A stretch of 64,000 nt of DNA, taken from an uncultured bacterium. Its GTDB lineage: Bacteria; Cyanobacteriota; Vampirovibrionia; Gastranaerophilales; Gastranaerophilaceae. The DNA is taken from NCBI GenBank assembly GCA_900549855.1, contig URPS01000003.1:1-64000 (forward strand). The letters run 5' to 3'. The position numbers and the translations under genes were made by a program. The notes beneath the pieces were generated by a model. It made no database searches. It saw nothing but the letters and a program-made list of their open reading frames with translations, and was not told the DNA's origin. Of this stretch, positions 1 to 10,304 are shown in pieces. Position 1 is the first letter of the stretch. The number at the start of each line of letters is the position of its first letter.

Positions 1-975
1 GCTTATGTAACAAAAGGAAATGTGCATGATTCTGGTCCATTTATAGAAAGAGCAGAATATATAAAAAATAAGTTTGGATTTGAATTAAAAAAGTATGCAA
101 ATTCTAAGGGAATTAAGATTATTGGTGATTGCCCATTGTATGTTTCTAGTGATTCATGTGATGTGTTCTCTGATCCTTCATTGTTCTTGGTTGATGAAGA
201 GTTAGTTCCTAAGAAGGTTGCGGGTTGTCCACCTGATGGTTTTGCGGCTGATGGTCAATTGTGGGGTAATCCTATTTATGACTGGGATCATCATCTAGAT
301 ACTGATTATGCTTGGTGGATAAAGAGATTAAAACACTTATGTAGTATTTATGACTATGTAAGAATAGATCATTTTAGAGGCTTGAGTGCTTACTATACTA
401 TCGATTATGGTGCTACTACTGCTAAGGATGGTAAGTGGGTAAGAGGCCCTGGTAAGGCTTTGGTTAAGGCTATAAGAGAACATGTCGGTTCTAATATTAT
501 TGCGGAAGACTTAGGCTATATGGATGATGATGTTAAAGACTTACTTGCATATAGTACTTATCCTGGCATGGGTGTCTTAGAGTTTGGTTTTGATAGTCGT
601 GATAGTAATGGCAACGATAATATTCCTTATAATTTGAAGAAGAATCAGATTGCTTATGTTGGTACTCATGATAATCAAACTGTTATGGGTTGGACTAAGG
701 AATTGTCACCTGAGGCTTTAGATTTCTGTAAAGAATATATTGGCTATAGAGAGGGTGATGACTTCAATTGGACTATGATTAGACAATTGATGGCTACTGT
801 ATGTGATACAGCTATTGTGCAAGCACAAGATTTATTGGGTCTTGATGAGAATGCAAGAATGAATGCACCTAGTACAGTTGGAAGAAACTGGCAATGGATG
901 GCAGAAGATGGTTGTTTCACTGAAGAGATTAAGGAGCGTTTGAAAGAGTTAACGCATGTATATGGAAGGGCATAA
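1..975 (+). CDS. malQ: 4-alpha-glucanotransferase (amylomaltase), 5' end outside window
   Basis: C-terminal part (about 324 residues) of a GH77 4-alpha-glucanotransferase, which transfers maltodextrin segments between glucans in the cytoplasm. The reading frame is open from base 1, so the start lies upstream. Visible family motifs are GDCPLYV, the VRIDHFRG segment with the nucleophile Asp, IIAEDLG with the acid/base Glu, and GTHDNQT with the third catalytic Asp. It ends 2 bases before the next ATG (ABC ATPase), which suggests one maltodextrin uptake and use unit. Lys codons are mostly AAG here, unlike most of the window (see findings). The family call is secure. Confidence 0.95.
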   Translation, partial: AYVTKGNVHDSGPFIERAEYIKNKFGFELKKYANSKGIKIIGDCPLYVSSDSCDVFSDPSLFLVDEELVPKKVAGCPPDGFAADGQLWGNPIYDWDHHLDTDYAWWIKRLKHLCSIYDYVRIDHFRGLSAYYTIDYGATTAKDGKWVRGPGKALVKAIREHVGSNIIAEDLGYMDDDVKDLLAYSTYPGMGVLEFGFDSRDSNGNDNIPYNLKKNQIAYVGTHDNQTVMGWTKELSPEALDFCKEYIGYREGDDFNWTMIRQLMATVCDTAIVQAQDLLGLDENARMNAPSTVGRNWQWMAEDGCFTEEIKERLKELTHVYGRA

Positions 976-977
976 TT

Positions 978-2084
978 ATGGCAGAGGTTGTATTAAAAAA
1001 TATTAAGAAGGTTTATCCACTTCAAGAAAATAAAAAGGGATTATTTGGTAAGAAGAAGGATGTAGCAAAGAAGCCTACTAATCTTCAAATTACTGATGAG
1101 GGTGTAGTTGCTGTTCAAGATTTCAATATTGATATTAAAGATAATGAATTCATCGTTCTTGTTGGTCCATCAGGCTGTGGTAAGTCTACTACACTTAGAA
1201 TGGTTGCGGGTCTTGAAGATATTTCTGGTGGTGAACTTTATATTGATGGTAAGTTATGTAATGATGTTGAACCAAAGGATAGAGATATTTCAATGGTTTT
1301 CCAATCTTATGCGCTTTATCCACATTTAACTGTTTATGATAATATTGCGTTCCCTTTAACTATTAAAAAGTATCCAAAGGATGAAATTGATAAGAAGGTA
1401 AAAGAGGCTGCAAAGACTCTAGATATTACTCAATATTTAGATCGTAAGCCTAAGAACTTATCAGGTGGTCAAAGACAAAGAGTTGCATTAGGTAGGGCTA
1501 TTGTTAGAAATCCGAAGGTATTTTTAATGGATGAACCACTATCTAACTTGGATGCAAATTTAAGAGTTCAAATGCGCTCTGAAATTAAACGCTTACATCA
1601 GAAACTTAAGACAACATTTATTTATGTTACACATGACCAAACTGAGGCTCTTACAATGGGAGATAGAATTGTAGTTCTTGATAAAGGTAAAATTCAGCAG
1701 GCTGATACGCCGGAAGAGATTTATAACAATCCTAAAAACAAATTTGTAGCTGGATTTATCGGTCAGATGAATTTCATAAATGTAAATGTAAACAATGGTG
1801 TATTTAAAATTGAAGATAAAGAGTTTAGAACCGGTAAGAATATTTCAGGCGTTTGTACAGTAGCTATAAGGGCTGAAAAAATGACAAATGGTTCTGTTGA
1901 TATTTGGGTAAAGCCTGATATTATTGAAATGACCGGAGGAGAAAGAATAATTTATTTCTATTTGAATGGTGATAAATGTTCTGCAAAACTTCCATTGGAT
2001 TATCCAATTGGAGAAAATGTAAAATTAAGCATATCTGTTAATGATATGTATTTCTTTAATAATGAGAGCGGAGAAGCAATTTAG
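978..2084 (+). CDS. Sugar ABC transporter ATP-binding protein (MalK/MsmK/UgpC type)
   Basis: 368-residue ATPase of carbohydrate importers of the CUT1 type. Walker [10 protein letters not shown] is near residue 65, followed by Q-loop [11 protein letters not shown], signature LSGGQRQR, Walker B VFLMDEP and switch THDQTEA. The C-terminal third is the regulatory OB-like domain, shorter than in E. coli MalK. A Lys-rich insertion of about 25 residues sits near residues 15-42, between the first strand and the usual VAVQDF strand; this is unusual for the family. No permease or binding protein is adjacent in the window, so it may be a shared ATPase as MsmK/MsmX are. Codon usage changes about two thirds of the way along. 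The exact sugar is not determinable. Confidence 0.93.
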   Translation: MAEVVLKNIKKVYPLQENKKGLFGKKKDVAKKPTNLQITDEGVVAVQDFNIDIKDNEFIVLVGPSGCGKSTTLRMVAGLEDISGGELYIDGKLCNDVEPKDRDISMVFQSYALYPHLTVYDNIAFPLTIKKYPKDEIDKKVKEAAKTLDITQYLDRKPKNLSGGQRQRVALGRAIVRNPKVFLMDEPLSNLDANLRVQMRSEIKRLHQKLKTTFIYVTHDQTEALTMGDRIVVLDKGKIQQADTPEEIYNNPKNKFVAGFIGQMNFINVNVNNGVFKIEDKEFRTGKNISGVCTVAIRAEKMTNGSVDIWVKPDIIEMTGGERIIYFYLNGDKCSAKLPLDYPIGENVKLSISVNDMYFFNNESGEAI

Positions 2085-2085
2085 T

Positions 2086-5000
2086 ATGAAAAAATATAGA
2101 AATTATATAATTAGTTTTGTTGTAATATTAGCATTTTGTATATCAATTTGTTTTATACCTATTGATGCAACACGTTTTATTCCATCAATAGAATCTCAGG
2201 TTACAAAAGACTTGGGGATTAAAATTCATATAGAAAAACTGATTTTGCGCCTCGGACCTCAATTAAAGGTAAAAGCTCCGGTAATGCACATGATGTATGA
2301 AGATGGACAGAAATTTGGACAGTTTGATAGTGTGAAATTTTTCATACCTTGGTCTTCATTGTTCAAAAATGATGTTGTCGTAAAACGTCTTTATGCTAAT
2401 AAATTAATCGTTAAAGTTAGTTCTAATGATAAATACCTTGATAATGTTTTAAATAAAATGCAAGCCAAAGATTTTTCGGAAATTCCGGACATGACATTAA
2501 AGGGTTACAGTATTTCATATAATGACTATAAAACAAACAAAGTTTATAAAACAACAGGTAGCAACTTGGAACTCTCTAAAGTAGTAAGTTTTGAAAACTT
2601 ACGCATTAAAACACTTGGAGAATTCTTTATCAATGACAAAAAATACTTATCTTATGATGTTTCAATTCTTCCAAATATTAAAATGCCAGAAAAAGTTGAA
2701 AATTTTGATATAAAATCATTTATCAAACAAATAGAAGATTTAGACTTTCATTCTGATATAATTGCAGATTTAAAGCTGTACAGCAATATTAATGGCGATA
2801 TGCAAATATCCGGTTTGGTAAATATTGACAATATTTCTGTACTTGATTCTTCATCAAAAATGCCAAAAAGCTTTATTTACTTAACATTCTTGGGCGATAA
2901 AGTTGGTGTTTTGTCAAATATTTATGCTACAACTGACAAAAAAGTCTATATTGACGGAGTTATCAACAACTCTAAAAAGAAAAGTGTTGATTTAAAAGTT
3001 AAAACGGATGATATTAAGCTGAGTGACTTGTATCAAAAGGTTAAGTTATTTGCTGACTTATCCAGATTTAAAGGTATTGAATCTGTTAATGGCTTATTAA
3101 AAGCAGACTTCAGCATAAAAGGTGATATTAATAAGATAAAATCTTCAGGATTCTTAAAGATTTCTGATGCTTCAATTAAAGCAAACGGAATTGATATCAA
3201 AAACATTAGCTCCGACATTGATTTTTCAAACAATATTATAAACATTACGAATGCTGTAGGATATGTTAATAATGCGCCGATTATGGTAAAGGGTAAAATT
3301 AACAAAAATATTGATATAGAAGTTTTGATGAATAAGGTGAACTTAAAACACTTATGTCCTGCTGATTTAGGAATTAAAAGCGGTATAGTATCATTGGTTG
3401 CCAATATTAGTGGAACTCTGGATAATATTACTCATAAAGAAAATATCCAAATAGAAAACTTTAAAATTACTAATAAAGCTTATGATTTAGCATTTTCTAA
3501 TTTAAAAATTGACACAAATAAGGATAATGTTGCATATATTAATAATATTATCCTAAATAGTGAATACACTTATCCTGTTAAGCTTCCGCTTTTAAAATTG
3601 CATATTGATAGAGATTCTGTGAAGATTCCTGACACAAATATCTTTATGCCAAATTCAAAAATGACTGCTAAAGCGGAGATTACTAACTATAATACAAAAG
3701 ATTTAACTTATAATTTAAACTTATCAGGCTTTGTAAATTCAAGAGATATAAAAGGCATAAAATCTAATTTTGCAATGTATCCGATAAAATTTGCGTCATA
3801 CGGCAATTTGAATTCGCAAAATATAAATTCTCAATTAGTTATGGATAAAGCTCTTATCCTCGATGAACCTGCAATTGTAAATTTGACTTCAAAACAGGAG
3901 AACAACAGTCTAAAAATTGAAGATTTAAGTGTATCATCCTTTAGTGGCAAACTTTCTAATGACTTTAAGCAAAACATGAAAGGTCAAAAAAAATTAATAA
4001 TATCAGGTATTATTGATAATCTTTCTGCGCCAGAATTTAAAAATTTGCGTATATTTATTCCACAACAATTGAATGTTACTTATCTTGATACAATCGCTCA
4101 ACTAAAAGGAGATGTGTTTGTAAATGGCCGTATTAATAAACCTGAGATTGTAGGTCAAATTAGTGCACAAAATATTATCAATCAATTTTTACAGCTTTCA
4201 GTTGGTAATTTGACAGTTGATTTTAATAAGACTGTTGCAGCTATAAATGCACCACAAGTAAAAATTGGTGATTCATCACTCGGAATATCATCTTTAGTAT
4301 CTACAGATTTTTCGAAAGAATTGTTGGTTAAATCATTAAATATTAAATCAAAATACGTAAACACAGATACATTTTTGATGTATAAAGATAGTCCTGCTAT
4401 GAAAATTATGCCTGTAAATGTAGTAGACGGCAAATTCTTTGCAGAAAAATTGCTTACAAATCTTTACGGTTCATCTTTGTTTATGACAGCAGCTTCTGCA
4501 GATTTTAACTTAAAAAATGATGTTGTAACAATGAAAAATATATCTTCTGAATTATATAACGGTAAATTAGCAGGTAACATGAAATTCAACTTAAAAGATG
4601 AATGTTACGAAACAAATTTACAGGCAAGAGGGGTGAGTGCAGCTCCAATATTTGACGTTATATCTGTGAGAAAAGATAGTGTAAGCGGCATTATGGACTT
4701 TGATACAAATTTAAAGGGATGTTTATGTTCTAAGCAATCATTAAATGGTAATGTTAAATTTATTGTTCATAATGGCAGAATGGGAACGTTTGGCAAATTA
4801 GAACATTTATTGTATGCACAAAATGTTATTGCTGATAACATGCTAAGAACATCTCTAAGCGTAGTTACAAAAGCAATAACACTAAAAGATACCGGCTTAT
4901 TCAAATATTTGCGTGGTGATATTTATATGAAAAACGGTATTGCGCAAGTAAAAATGCTTCAATCGCAAGGTCCTTTGATGTCATTATTTGTTAAAGGTAC

Positions 5001-5349
5001 TTATAATCCAGAAAATGACTATGCAAAACTTATTGTTCTAGGAAGACTTTCTGATGAAGTAATGTCTGGTTTAGGCGCATTTGGAGATTTTTCATTAAAT
5101 AAATTAATGGTAATGTTGACTGGTGAAGACAACAAATACAATGTAATGCCGCAAGATATTGAAAATTTACCGCCATTGCCGATGAAAAATACAAAAGAAT
5201 TTAGAAGTGTAATAAACGGTATTATTGATAAACCAAGTTCAGTTCTGTTATTTAACTGGATTTCTTATACACAAAAATCATATAGACAAAAAGACGTACC
5301 TATGACTAATGTGAAGGTACCGGATTTTATTGATAGTTTGCCATATTAA
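2086..5349 (+). CDS. AsmA-like large envelope protein
   Basis: 1087-residue protein with one N-terminal membrane segment (about residues 7-23) followed by a long, beta-rich, repetitive periplasmic region. Its C-terminal part (GMAGTF-like and KGTYNPENDYAKLIVLGRL stretches) resembles the AsmA/DUF3971/TamB superfamily, which bridges inner and outer membranes and moves or organises phospholipid. I place the start at the ATG two bases after the ABC ATPase stop, with GCGGAG about 12 bases upstream, rather than the in-frame ATG at 2041 inside the upstream gene. Translational coupling to the ATPase is likely. Family assignment rests on overall architecture and the C-terminal pattern, so the subfamily is uncertain. 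Confidence 0.75.
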   Translation: MKKYRNYIISFVVILAFCISICFIPIDATRFIPSIESQVTKDLGIKIHIEKLILRLGPQLKVKAPVMHMMYEDGQKFGQFDSVKFFIPWSSLFKNDVVVKRLYANKLIVKVSSNDKYLDNVLNKMQAKDFSEIPDMTLKGYSISYNDYKTNKVYKTTGSNLELSKVVSFENLRIKTLGEFFINDKKYLSYDVSILPNIKMPEKVENFDIKSFIKQIEDLDFHSDIIADLKLYSNINGDMQISGLVNIDNISVLDSSSKMPKSFIYLTFLGDKVGVLSNIYATTDKKVYIDGVINNSKKKSVDLKVKTDDIKLSDLYQKVKLFADLSRFKGIESVNGLLKADFSIKGDINKIKSSGFLKISDASIKANGIDIKNISSDIDFSNNIINITNAVGYVNNAPIMVKGKINKNIDIEVLMNKVNLKHLCPADLGIKSGIVSLVANISGTLDNITHKENIQIENFKITNKAYDLAFSNLKIDTNKDNVAYINNIILNSEYTYPVKLPLLKLHIDRDSVKIPDTNIFMPNSKMTAKAEITNYNTKDLTYNLNLSGFVNSRDIKGIKSNFAMYPIKFASYGNLNSQNINSQLVMDKALILDEPAIVNLTSKQENNSLKIEDLSVSSFSGKLSNDFKQNMKGQKKLIISGIIDNLSAPEFKNLRIFIPQQLNVTYLDTIAQLKGDVFVNGRINKPEIVGQISAQNIINQFLQLSVGNLTVDFNKTVAAINAPQVKIGDSSLGISSLVSTDFSKELLVKSLNIKSKYVNTDTFLMYKDSPAMKIMPVNVVDGKFFAEKLLTNLYGSSLFMTAASADFNLKNDVVTMKNISSELYNGKLAGNMKFNLKDECYETNLQARGVSAAPIFDVISVRKDSVSGIMDFDTNLKGCLCSKQSLNGNVKFIVHNGRMGTFGKLEHLLYAQNVIADNMLRTSLSVVTKAITLKDTGLFKYLRGDIYMKNGIAQVKMLQSQGPLMSLFVKGTYNPENDYAKLIVLGRLSDEVMSGLGAFGDFSLNKLMVMLTGEDNKYNVMPQDIENLPPLPMKNTKEFRSVINGIIDKPSSVLLFNWISYTQKSYRQKDVPMTNVKVPDFIDSLPY

Positions 5350-5405
5350 ATATAGTATGTTTATATGATTACAAGTCCACACATATTTAGATTATAATTA
5401 GAGTT

Positions 5406-6017
5406 ATGGAATTAATAAAAGTTGGTCAAAAATTAAATATATCCTTCCCTAAAGAGGATAAAATTGTTGAAATAACAGCAACAATTTCCGGAATATATGA
5501 TGATAGATTAGTTATTGAATTGCCACAATATTTTATGAGGTATATTGAGTATCTTGAGGTTGGTGAACCATTGACTATTAAAGTCTTTTCTAAAATAGGA
5601 ACTGTTGATTTTAATACAATCGTTATATCTTCACCTTTAGAAGATGAATTCTCTGTAGAATTGGATTACAATGCAATGAAACTTACACCAACAGAAGAAA
5701 TACCGATGGTTGAAGCTGTTGAGGTAATGAATGTGATATTTGGGGAACAAGTATTTAGAGTTAATACATTTGAAATTGCAACCAAATATGTAAAATTTTA
5801 TAGTGATTATTCTTTTGAAGTCGGCGATGAAATTGAGTGCGGGTTAATTTTGCCTGAAAAATGTGGTATAATTAAATTCAAGGGTCAGATTTCATTTGTA
5901 GACCCTGTATATGATAATGAATTCACAGTATCATATACAATGATGACCGAAGAAGATAGACAGACTTTGTTATACTATATGTATTTATATAGTAATGATG
6001 TAGATGATGGTAATTAG
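5406..6017 (+). CDS. PilZ/YcgR-like protein, degenerate
   Basis: 203 residues. The N-terminal half (VGQKLNISFP, then a beta-rich domain) resembles the YcgR N-terminal domain, and the C-terminal half (from about residue 110) has PilZ-like beta-barrel spacing. PilZ domains normally bind cyclic di-GMP through RxxxR and D/NxSxxG motifs; neither is intact here, so nucleotide binding is doubtful. It sits 8 bases before the TPR gene and is probably co-transcribed with it. It could be a scaffold or an effector for a surface apparatus; that is inference. No flagellar gene is in the window. Confidence 0.5.
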   Translation: MELIKVGQKLNISFPKEDKIVEITATISGIYDDRLVIELPQYFMRYIEYLEVGEPLTIKVFSKIGTVDFNTIVISSPLEDEFSVELDYNAMKLTPTEEIPMVEAVEVMNVIFGEQVFRVNTFEIATKYVKFYSDYSFEVGDEIECGLILPEKCGIIKFKGQISFVDPVYDNEFTVSYTMMTEEDRQTLLYYMYLYSNDVDDGN

Positions 6018-6025
6018 GATTCGTG

Positions 6026-7621
6026 ATGAAAAAAATAACTGCAGAAGAAGAAATTAAAAATATAAAAAAATCAAAAAATAAAATGTTCGACCAAATTGAA
6101 CGTTGTAGAATTGATTTACAAAAAGATCCGACAAATGCGTCTTTGCACGTTAGACTTGGAGATTTATACTTAAAATGGCACTTGGATATTTTTAATGCAG
6201 GACAATATATTGATGAAGCGATTACAGAGTATCAGCTTGCAATGGAATCTTTAATTGACTCTTGTGAAATTTACTATAAATTAGGTGTTGCTTTTTATCA
6301 TAAGGGTGACTTAGATAAAGCTATAAACTATTTTACGATGGCTTTGGAAAAGAAAAACAACTACTATGATGCGTATTATATGTTAGCAGAAACATTTGTT
6401 AAGAAAGCACATTTTACGGATGCTATGGATGCGGCAGATGCTGCAATTCAGTGTGCACCACTTAAATCTTCCAGCGCTCATTATTTGCTATGCAAATTAT
6501 ATGAGGCATCATCATTTAAAGATAATAGAACAAAAGCAAAAGCATTTTTAGAAAAATGTGCATCCGCTCTTCTTGTTCCTTTTGATAGAAATGCTCAACT
6601 GAGCATAGTAAAGAATGTTTCTTATCTACGCTTTTTACCACTGTTTTTACAGGGTTTTTATGCTATTCAGGTGAAGGATTATGCTAAGGCAATTCAATTA
6701 TATAAAAATGCAATAGAAACAGCTCCAGGATTTGCGCCACTCTATTGTGTATTAGGTGATATTTATCTTTCAACCGGATATTTTGAAGATGCTATTACAG
6801 AATATAAGATGGCAATTTGGCTAGACTCATTTAATATTGCTGCTTATAGACACCTCTGCAGAGCGTATGAAGAACAAGGTGATTATAACCAAGCTATTGA
6901 TGTTTACAACAAATTAATTGCAATGGCGCCAAATATGCCTGATTTATATTCAAATTTGGCAAATATTTACTATATAAAAGGTGAATTTGACTTAGCAATT
7001 TCAAATTATCAAACCGCAATAACTTTGAATCCAAACAGAACTTGGACTAGCGTTATTGCGCAAACTATGGGATTTGTTTATCAAGAAAATAAATCTGATC
7101 CTGATGCTGCAATTTCTGCATATCAAACTGCATATGTACTAACTCCTGATGATATTGATATATATGTAAACCTAGGTAGTGCATTTTATGACAAAGAAGA
7201 TTATAATAATGCCCTTGCAGTTTACCGTCAAGCATTGGAGCTACAACCATATAACCCTAAAATTCATTGTAACTTAGGATTTTTATACTGGGGTAAAGGT
7301 GATACCGAAGAAGCTATTAAATCATATGAATTGGCTATTAAATATAATCAAAACTATGATATAGCTTATAACAACCTTGGTGTAATTTATCTGGACGATT
7401 TAGGAAGGGTAAATAAATCTATTGAATTATTTAAAAAAGCGGTAGAAACAAATCCAAACTATGCATTGGCATTCTTTAACCTTGCAAGAGCTACATCTAT
7501 TGTTGGTGACAAGGTAGAAGCTGCAAAACTTTATCAAGCTGCGCAAGACATAAACAAGATTACGCAAGAAATTGATCCTCGTGATATTGCTGATAAAATA
7601 AGTGAGTTATTTGAATCTTAG
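6026..7621 (+). CDS. Tetratricopeptide repeat protein
   Basis: 531 residues made almost entirely of TPR units: repeats of the type YYKLGVAFYHKGDLDKAI, LYSNLANIYYIKGEFDLAI and IYVNLGSAFYDKEDYNNAL, about eleven copies spanning residues 40-510. TPR arrays form superhelical protein-binding surfaces. No signal peptide, so it is probably cytoplasmic. A GTG lies directly before the chosen ATG and cannot be excluded as the start. It follows the PilZ-like gene with almost no gap. The partner protein cannot be inferred from sequence. Confidence 0.9.
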   Translation: MKKITAEEEIKNIKKSKNKMFDQIERCRIDLQKDPTNASLHVRLGDLYLKWHLDIFNAGQYIDEAITEYQLAMESLIDSCEIYYKLGVAFYHKGDLDKAINYFTMALEKKNNYYDAYYMLAETFVKKAHFTDAMDAADAAIQCAPLKSSSAHYLLCKLYEASSFKDNRTKAKAFLEKCASALLVPFDRNAQLSIVKNVSYLRFLPLFLQGFYAIQVKDYAKAIQLYKNAIETAPGFAPLYCVLGDIYLSTGYFEDAITEYKMAIWLDSFNIAAYRHLCRAYEEQGDYNQAIDVYNKLIAMAPNMPDLYSNLANIYYIKGEFDLAISNYQTAITLNPNRTWTSVIAQTMGFVYQENKSDPDAAISAYQTAYVLTPDDIDIYVNLGSAFYDKEDYNNALAVYRQALELQPYNPKIHCNLGFLYWGKGDTEEAIKSYELAIKYNQNYDIAYNNLGVIYLDDLGRVNKSIELFKKAVETNPNYALAFFNLARATSIVGDKVEAAKLYQAAQDINKITQEIDPRDIADKISELFES

Positions 7622-7682
7622 AATTACCCCCTTTACCTTTTAAATTTAGAAGGGTATAATATAAAAATATTGGAATATAAAA

Positions 7683-8567
7683 ATGACTGAAGAAGATAAA
7701 ATCGGAATTTCCCATTTAATAGAAAAAGAATTAAATTCATCTGATAAGATATTAAAACCGGATTTTAACCAAAAAACCGGAAGGGAATTACTTGCGTTCT
7801 ATTTACAGTCAAAATTTAAACAAGTGTTAGCATATGACAATAAAGCTGCCGAACCTATTTTTGTTGAGGTTCGGTATGATTTTATTCAGAAGTTTTCCAG
7901 AAGACTTATTCAAAATCCTGATAAGCGTATAATGATTGGTATTACCGGAGAATCTGCATCTGGTAAATCAACTATTTGTAAAGAAATACAAAATGTAATT
8001 AAACGTTTTAATATGCCTGTAACTATCTTAACTACAGACAATTACTTCAATGATATTTCAGAATTAATTAAGGAATATGGTACTTTTGATAATTTGAGAG
8101 ATAATGGCTATGATGTTGATTCACCAAACAGCTTTCAATTAGATGTTTTAAAAGAAGATTTAGAAAAAATTTCTCTTGGTGAAGATGTTTATTCTCCTGA
8201 ATATTTATTAAACGGTACAGGAGTATCTGTTCCTAAGTCAAAATTCGTTCCATCAAATAAAATTGTTGTTGTAGAAGGTATGGCGTCAATGTTTGGTGAT
8301 AACAAGGATATTTTTGATATAAAAGTATATGTTGAAACAGATTTGGAATTACGTAAAGAGCGTTTTATGACAAGAGCTTATACAGAGCGTAACCAAGATT
8401 TAGAGAATGCTAAAAAACACTGGGAATATATTCTTGGTGCGGGCGAAAAGTATGTAAAGCCTTTTAGAGCTGATGCAGATATTATTATTAATGGTGATAC
8501 AAATTTAGCTTATTTCTCTCAAATTTTAGAATATATCCACACAATTACAAATAATTTTGAAGCTTAG
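7683..8567 (+). CDS. Uridine kinase-like P-loop kinase (UDK/PRK family)
   Basis: 294 residues. A P-loop GITGESASGKST sits near residue 100, followed by LTTDNYFNDI, VVVEGMASMF and a DxxxRxxRFMTRAYTER lid region, the pattern of the uridine kinase/phosphoribulokinase family. About 95 residues precede the kinase domain and resemble no motif I recognise. The likely reaction is ATP-dependent phosphorylation of a nucleoside or related substrate; uridine/cytidine is the default but not proven. A TATAAT-like box at about 7656 lies upstream of the ATG, so it may have its own promoter. Confidence 0.75.
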   Translation: MTEEDKIGISHLIEKELNSSDKILKPDFNQKTGRELLAFYLQSKFKQVLAYDNKAAEPIFVEVRYDFIQKFSRRLIQNPDKRIMIGITGESASGKSTICKEIQNVIKRFNMPVTILTTDNYFNDISELIKEYGTFDNLRDNGYDVDSPNSFQLDVLKEDLEKISLGEDVYSPEYLLNGTGVSVPKSKFVPSNKIVVVEGMASMFGDNKDIFDIKVYVETDLELRKERFMTRAYTERNQDLENAKKHWEYILGAGEKYVKPFRADADIIINGDTNLAYFSQILEYIHTITNNFEA

Positions 8568-8599
8568 TGTTGCAAATATAGGGGTACTAAAGGAGGATT

Positions 8600-9058
8600 A
8601 TGGGACAAAACCTGTGTATAAATCCTGTAAATTTTAGAGCTAAAGAACATTATTTATCAACTAAATCACAAAAGAATTTAGAATCATTGTTGACTAAGAT
8701 GAACTCTGATATTGGCTTTATCAATGCCGGAAGTTGCTTTGGAGCATTTGTTCCTGATTGTGTTCGTTTAAAACATAAAAATGCTCATTTTTTAGACAAG
8801 AGAAATTATGTAACCCCAGTAAAACCAGAGTTTCAATTAGAAAATGAATCATTACTTATAATTGGCAAAACAGAGTTAAAATTTGATAATAAAAGTGGCA
8901 AAATCAATGCTACTAATAAATCTTTCTTTATGCCTTGGAGCTTGTTGCAACACAAAATTGATAAAATATTAACAAGTTTTAGTGAAAATTATAATAATAC
9001 AAAAATTGTATCTAAGCATTTCAAAAAAATAATTGGCAGCTTCATTAATGGTGATTAG
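8600..9058 (+). CDS. Hypothetical protein with N-terminal FRA box
   Basis: 152 residues with no family I recognise. A strong ribosome binding site (AGGAGG at about 8591) supports the start. The N-terminal segment NPVNFRAKEHY resembles the N-termini of two other small proteins in this window (NPNFRAS in the calpain-like protein, ISFKSTYKI in the protein at 63129). No signal peptide or membrane segment; the C-terminus is Lys-rich. It overlaps tail-to-tail by 14 bases with the FAD oxidoreductase on the other strand. Confidence 0.7.
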   Translation: MGQNLCINPVNFRAKEHYLSTKSQKNLESLLTKMNSDIGFINAGSCFGAFVPDCVRLKHKNAHFLDKRNYVTPVKPEFQLENESLLIIGKTELKFDNKSGKINATNKSFFMPWSLLQHKIDKILTSFSENYNNTKIVSKHFKKIIGSFINGD

Positions 9059-10304
9059 AGATATTCTTTGCCAAATATTTTGCAAGCCCTTCGCCCATAG
9101 AAAAACAAGAAGGGATTATCCTAAGCGCTGCTTGTGATTCAAAGTCAGCAGATATACATCTTCCAACAACAAAAAGCTTGTCATTTACTATAAGTGATTC
9201 TATTGGTAATTGATATTCTTGATAAACTTTTTCTAGTTTAGAAGAATTTTTTTTGTCCGAATGAATATCGATTGGATAATTCGATATTACAACCGGATTT
9301 TCAAACTTTTTGCCACTTCTCAAATCATTTTGCGTGTAAACATATTTACCCTTAACACGGTTTGAAACACGTATGCCAAGAGTGTTTGCGATAGATGATA
9401 TGTAAGCATTTTCAAAACCTTTTAGATATTTCTTACAGAAATTAGATAATCTTAAAATGCTCTGACGCCCTTCTATATAAGCGTTTGAGCTTATATTTAC
9501 TAAGCGAGGACAGTTAAACGCAATGGAATCGACAGTTCCAGCGACTGAAAATAGCTGAAAATAGTTAGAATCATCCTCTGTAATGACTTCATCCTTGATG
9601 GCAGCTTTAAACAAAGGCTCTAATGCCCATTTTACAGCACCATTATCCCAAGTATAAGCTGTTGATAAATAAGTCTTGCCATCTACTATACAGCTGGTAG
9701 TTACATTTCTATTTTTGTCAAATTTCATTATCCAATCAGAAAATTCTTTTACATCAATTCCTGACATTATAAATCTTAAATTAATTGGCTGTGATTTTTT
9801 TTCTAAAAAATCACAATTTAATTTTTCACAAATTTTTGCATCGCCTGTTGCATCTACAAGATATCTCGTTTCGATTGATGATAATAATTCTTTATAAGTG
9901 AAACAATTGTTATCATCTTCTACCGTAACGATATATGACGATAAATTTTCTTTTATTTTCTTTATACTAGCGTTAAATAAAATATCAACTCCAACGGATG
10001 TTAACATCTCATCCAAAACAATTTTTGTTAATTCCGGATTAAACCATCCTTTATTCCCGTCAGAATATGTTATAGCTCCACCGAGTACATGGAGTTTTTC
10101 ATACAATATATCAAAAAAATCAGTATTTATAGCATTATCAGAAGTTTTCATAGCCGGAATAACAAGAGCTGAAGTGATTGAACCACCAAGAAATGTGTTT
10201 TTTTCAATTATCAGAACCTTTAAGCCTAATTTAGCAGCTGTGTAAGCGCAAGAACAACCGGCAGTACCACCACCGACAACAATAATATCGTATTTATTCA
10301 TCAT
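9045..10304 (-). CDS. FAD-dependent oxidoreductase (FAD_oxidored-like)
   Basis: 419 residues. An N-terminal Rossmann FAD-binding motif VVGGGTAGCSCA is followed by an EK-type ribose contact, then LGGSITSAL; a second FAD contact YLVDATGDAKI lies near residue 150 and a C-terminal VVGRCISADFESQAALR segment closes the fold. The layout matches the FAD_oxidored (PF12831) group rather than the D-amino-acid-oxidase fold of MnmC1. The start overlaps the end of the methyltransferase-like gene by 11 bases, so the two are probably translationally coupled. The substrate is unknown; a role with the adjacent MnmC2-like protein in tRNA wobble-uridine modification is speculative. Confidence 0.8.
   Translation of the reverse strand: MMNKYDIIVVGGGTAGCSCAYTAAKLGLKVLIIEKNTFLGGSITSALVIPAMKTSDNAINTDFFDILYEKLHVLGGAITYSDGNKGWFNPELTKIVLDEMLTSVGVDILFNASIKKIKENLSSYIVTVEDDNNCFTYKELLSSIETRYLVDATGDAKICEKLNCDFLEKKSQPINLRFIMSGIDVKEFSDWIMKFDKNRNVTTSCIVDGKTYLSTAYTWDNGAVKWALEPLFKAAIKDEVITEDDSNYFQLFSVAGTVDSIAFNCPRLVNISSNAYIEGRQSILRLSNFCKKYLKGFENAYISSIANTLGIRVSNRVKGKYVYTQNDLRSGKKFENPVVISNYPIDIHSDKKNSSKLEKVYQEYQLPIESLIVNDKLFVVGRCISADFESQAALRIIPSCFSMGEGLAKYLAKNISNHH

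Noticed and set aside
2041..2085. Earlier ATG as start of the AsmA-like gene
   Set aside because: It would add 15 residues before the membrane anchor and lie inside the ABC ATPase gene; the ATG at 2086 has a suitable GCGGAG upstream and starts directly with a basic leader.
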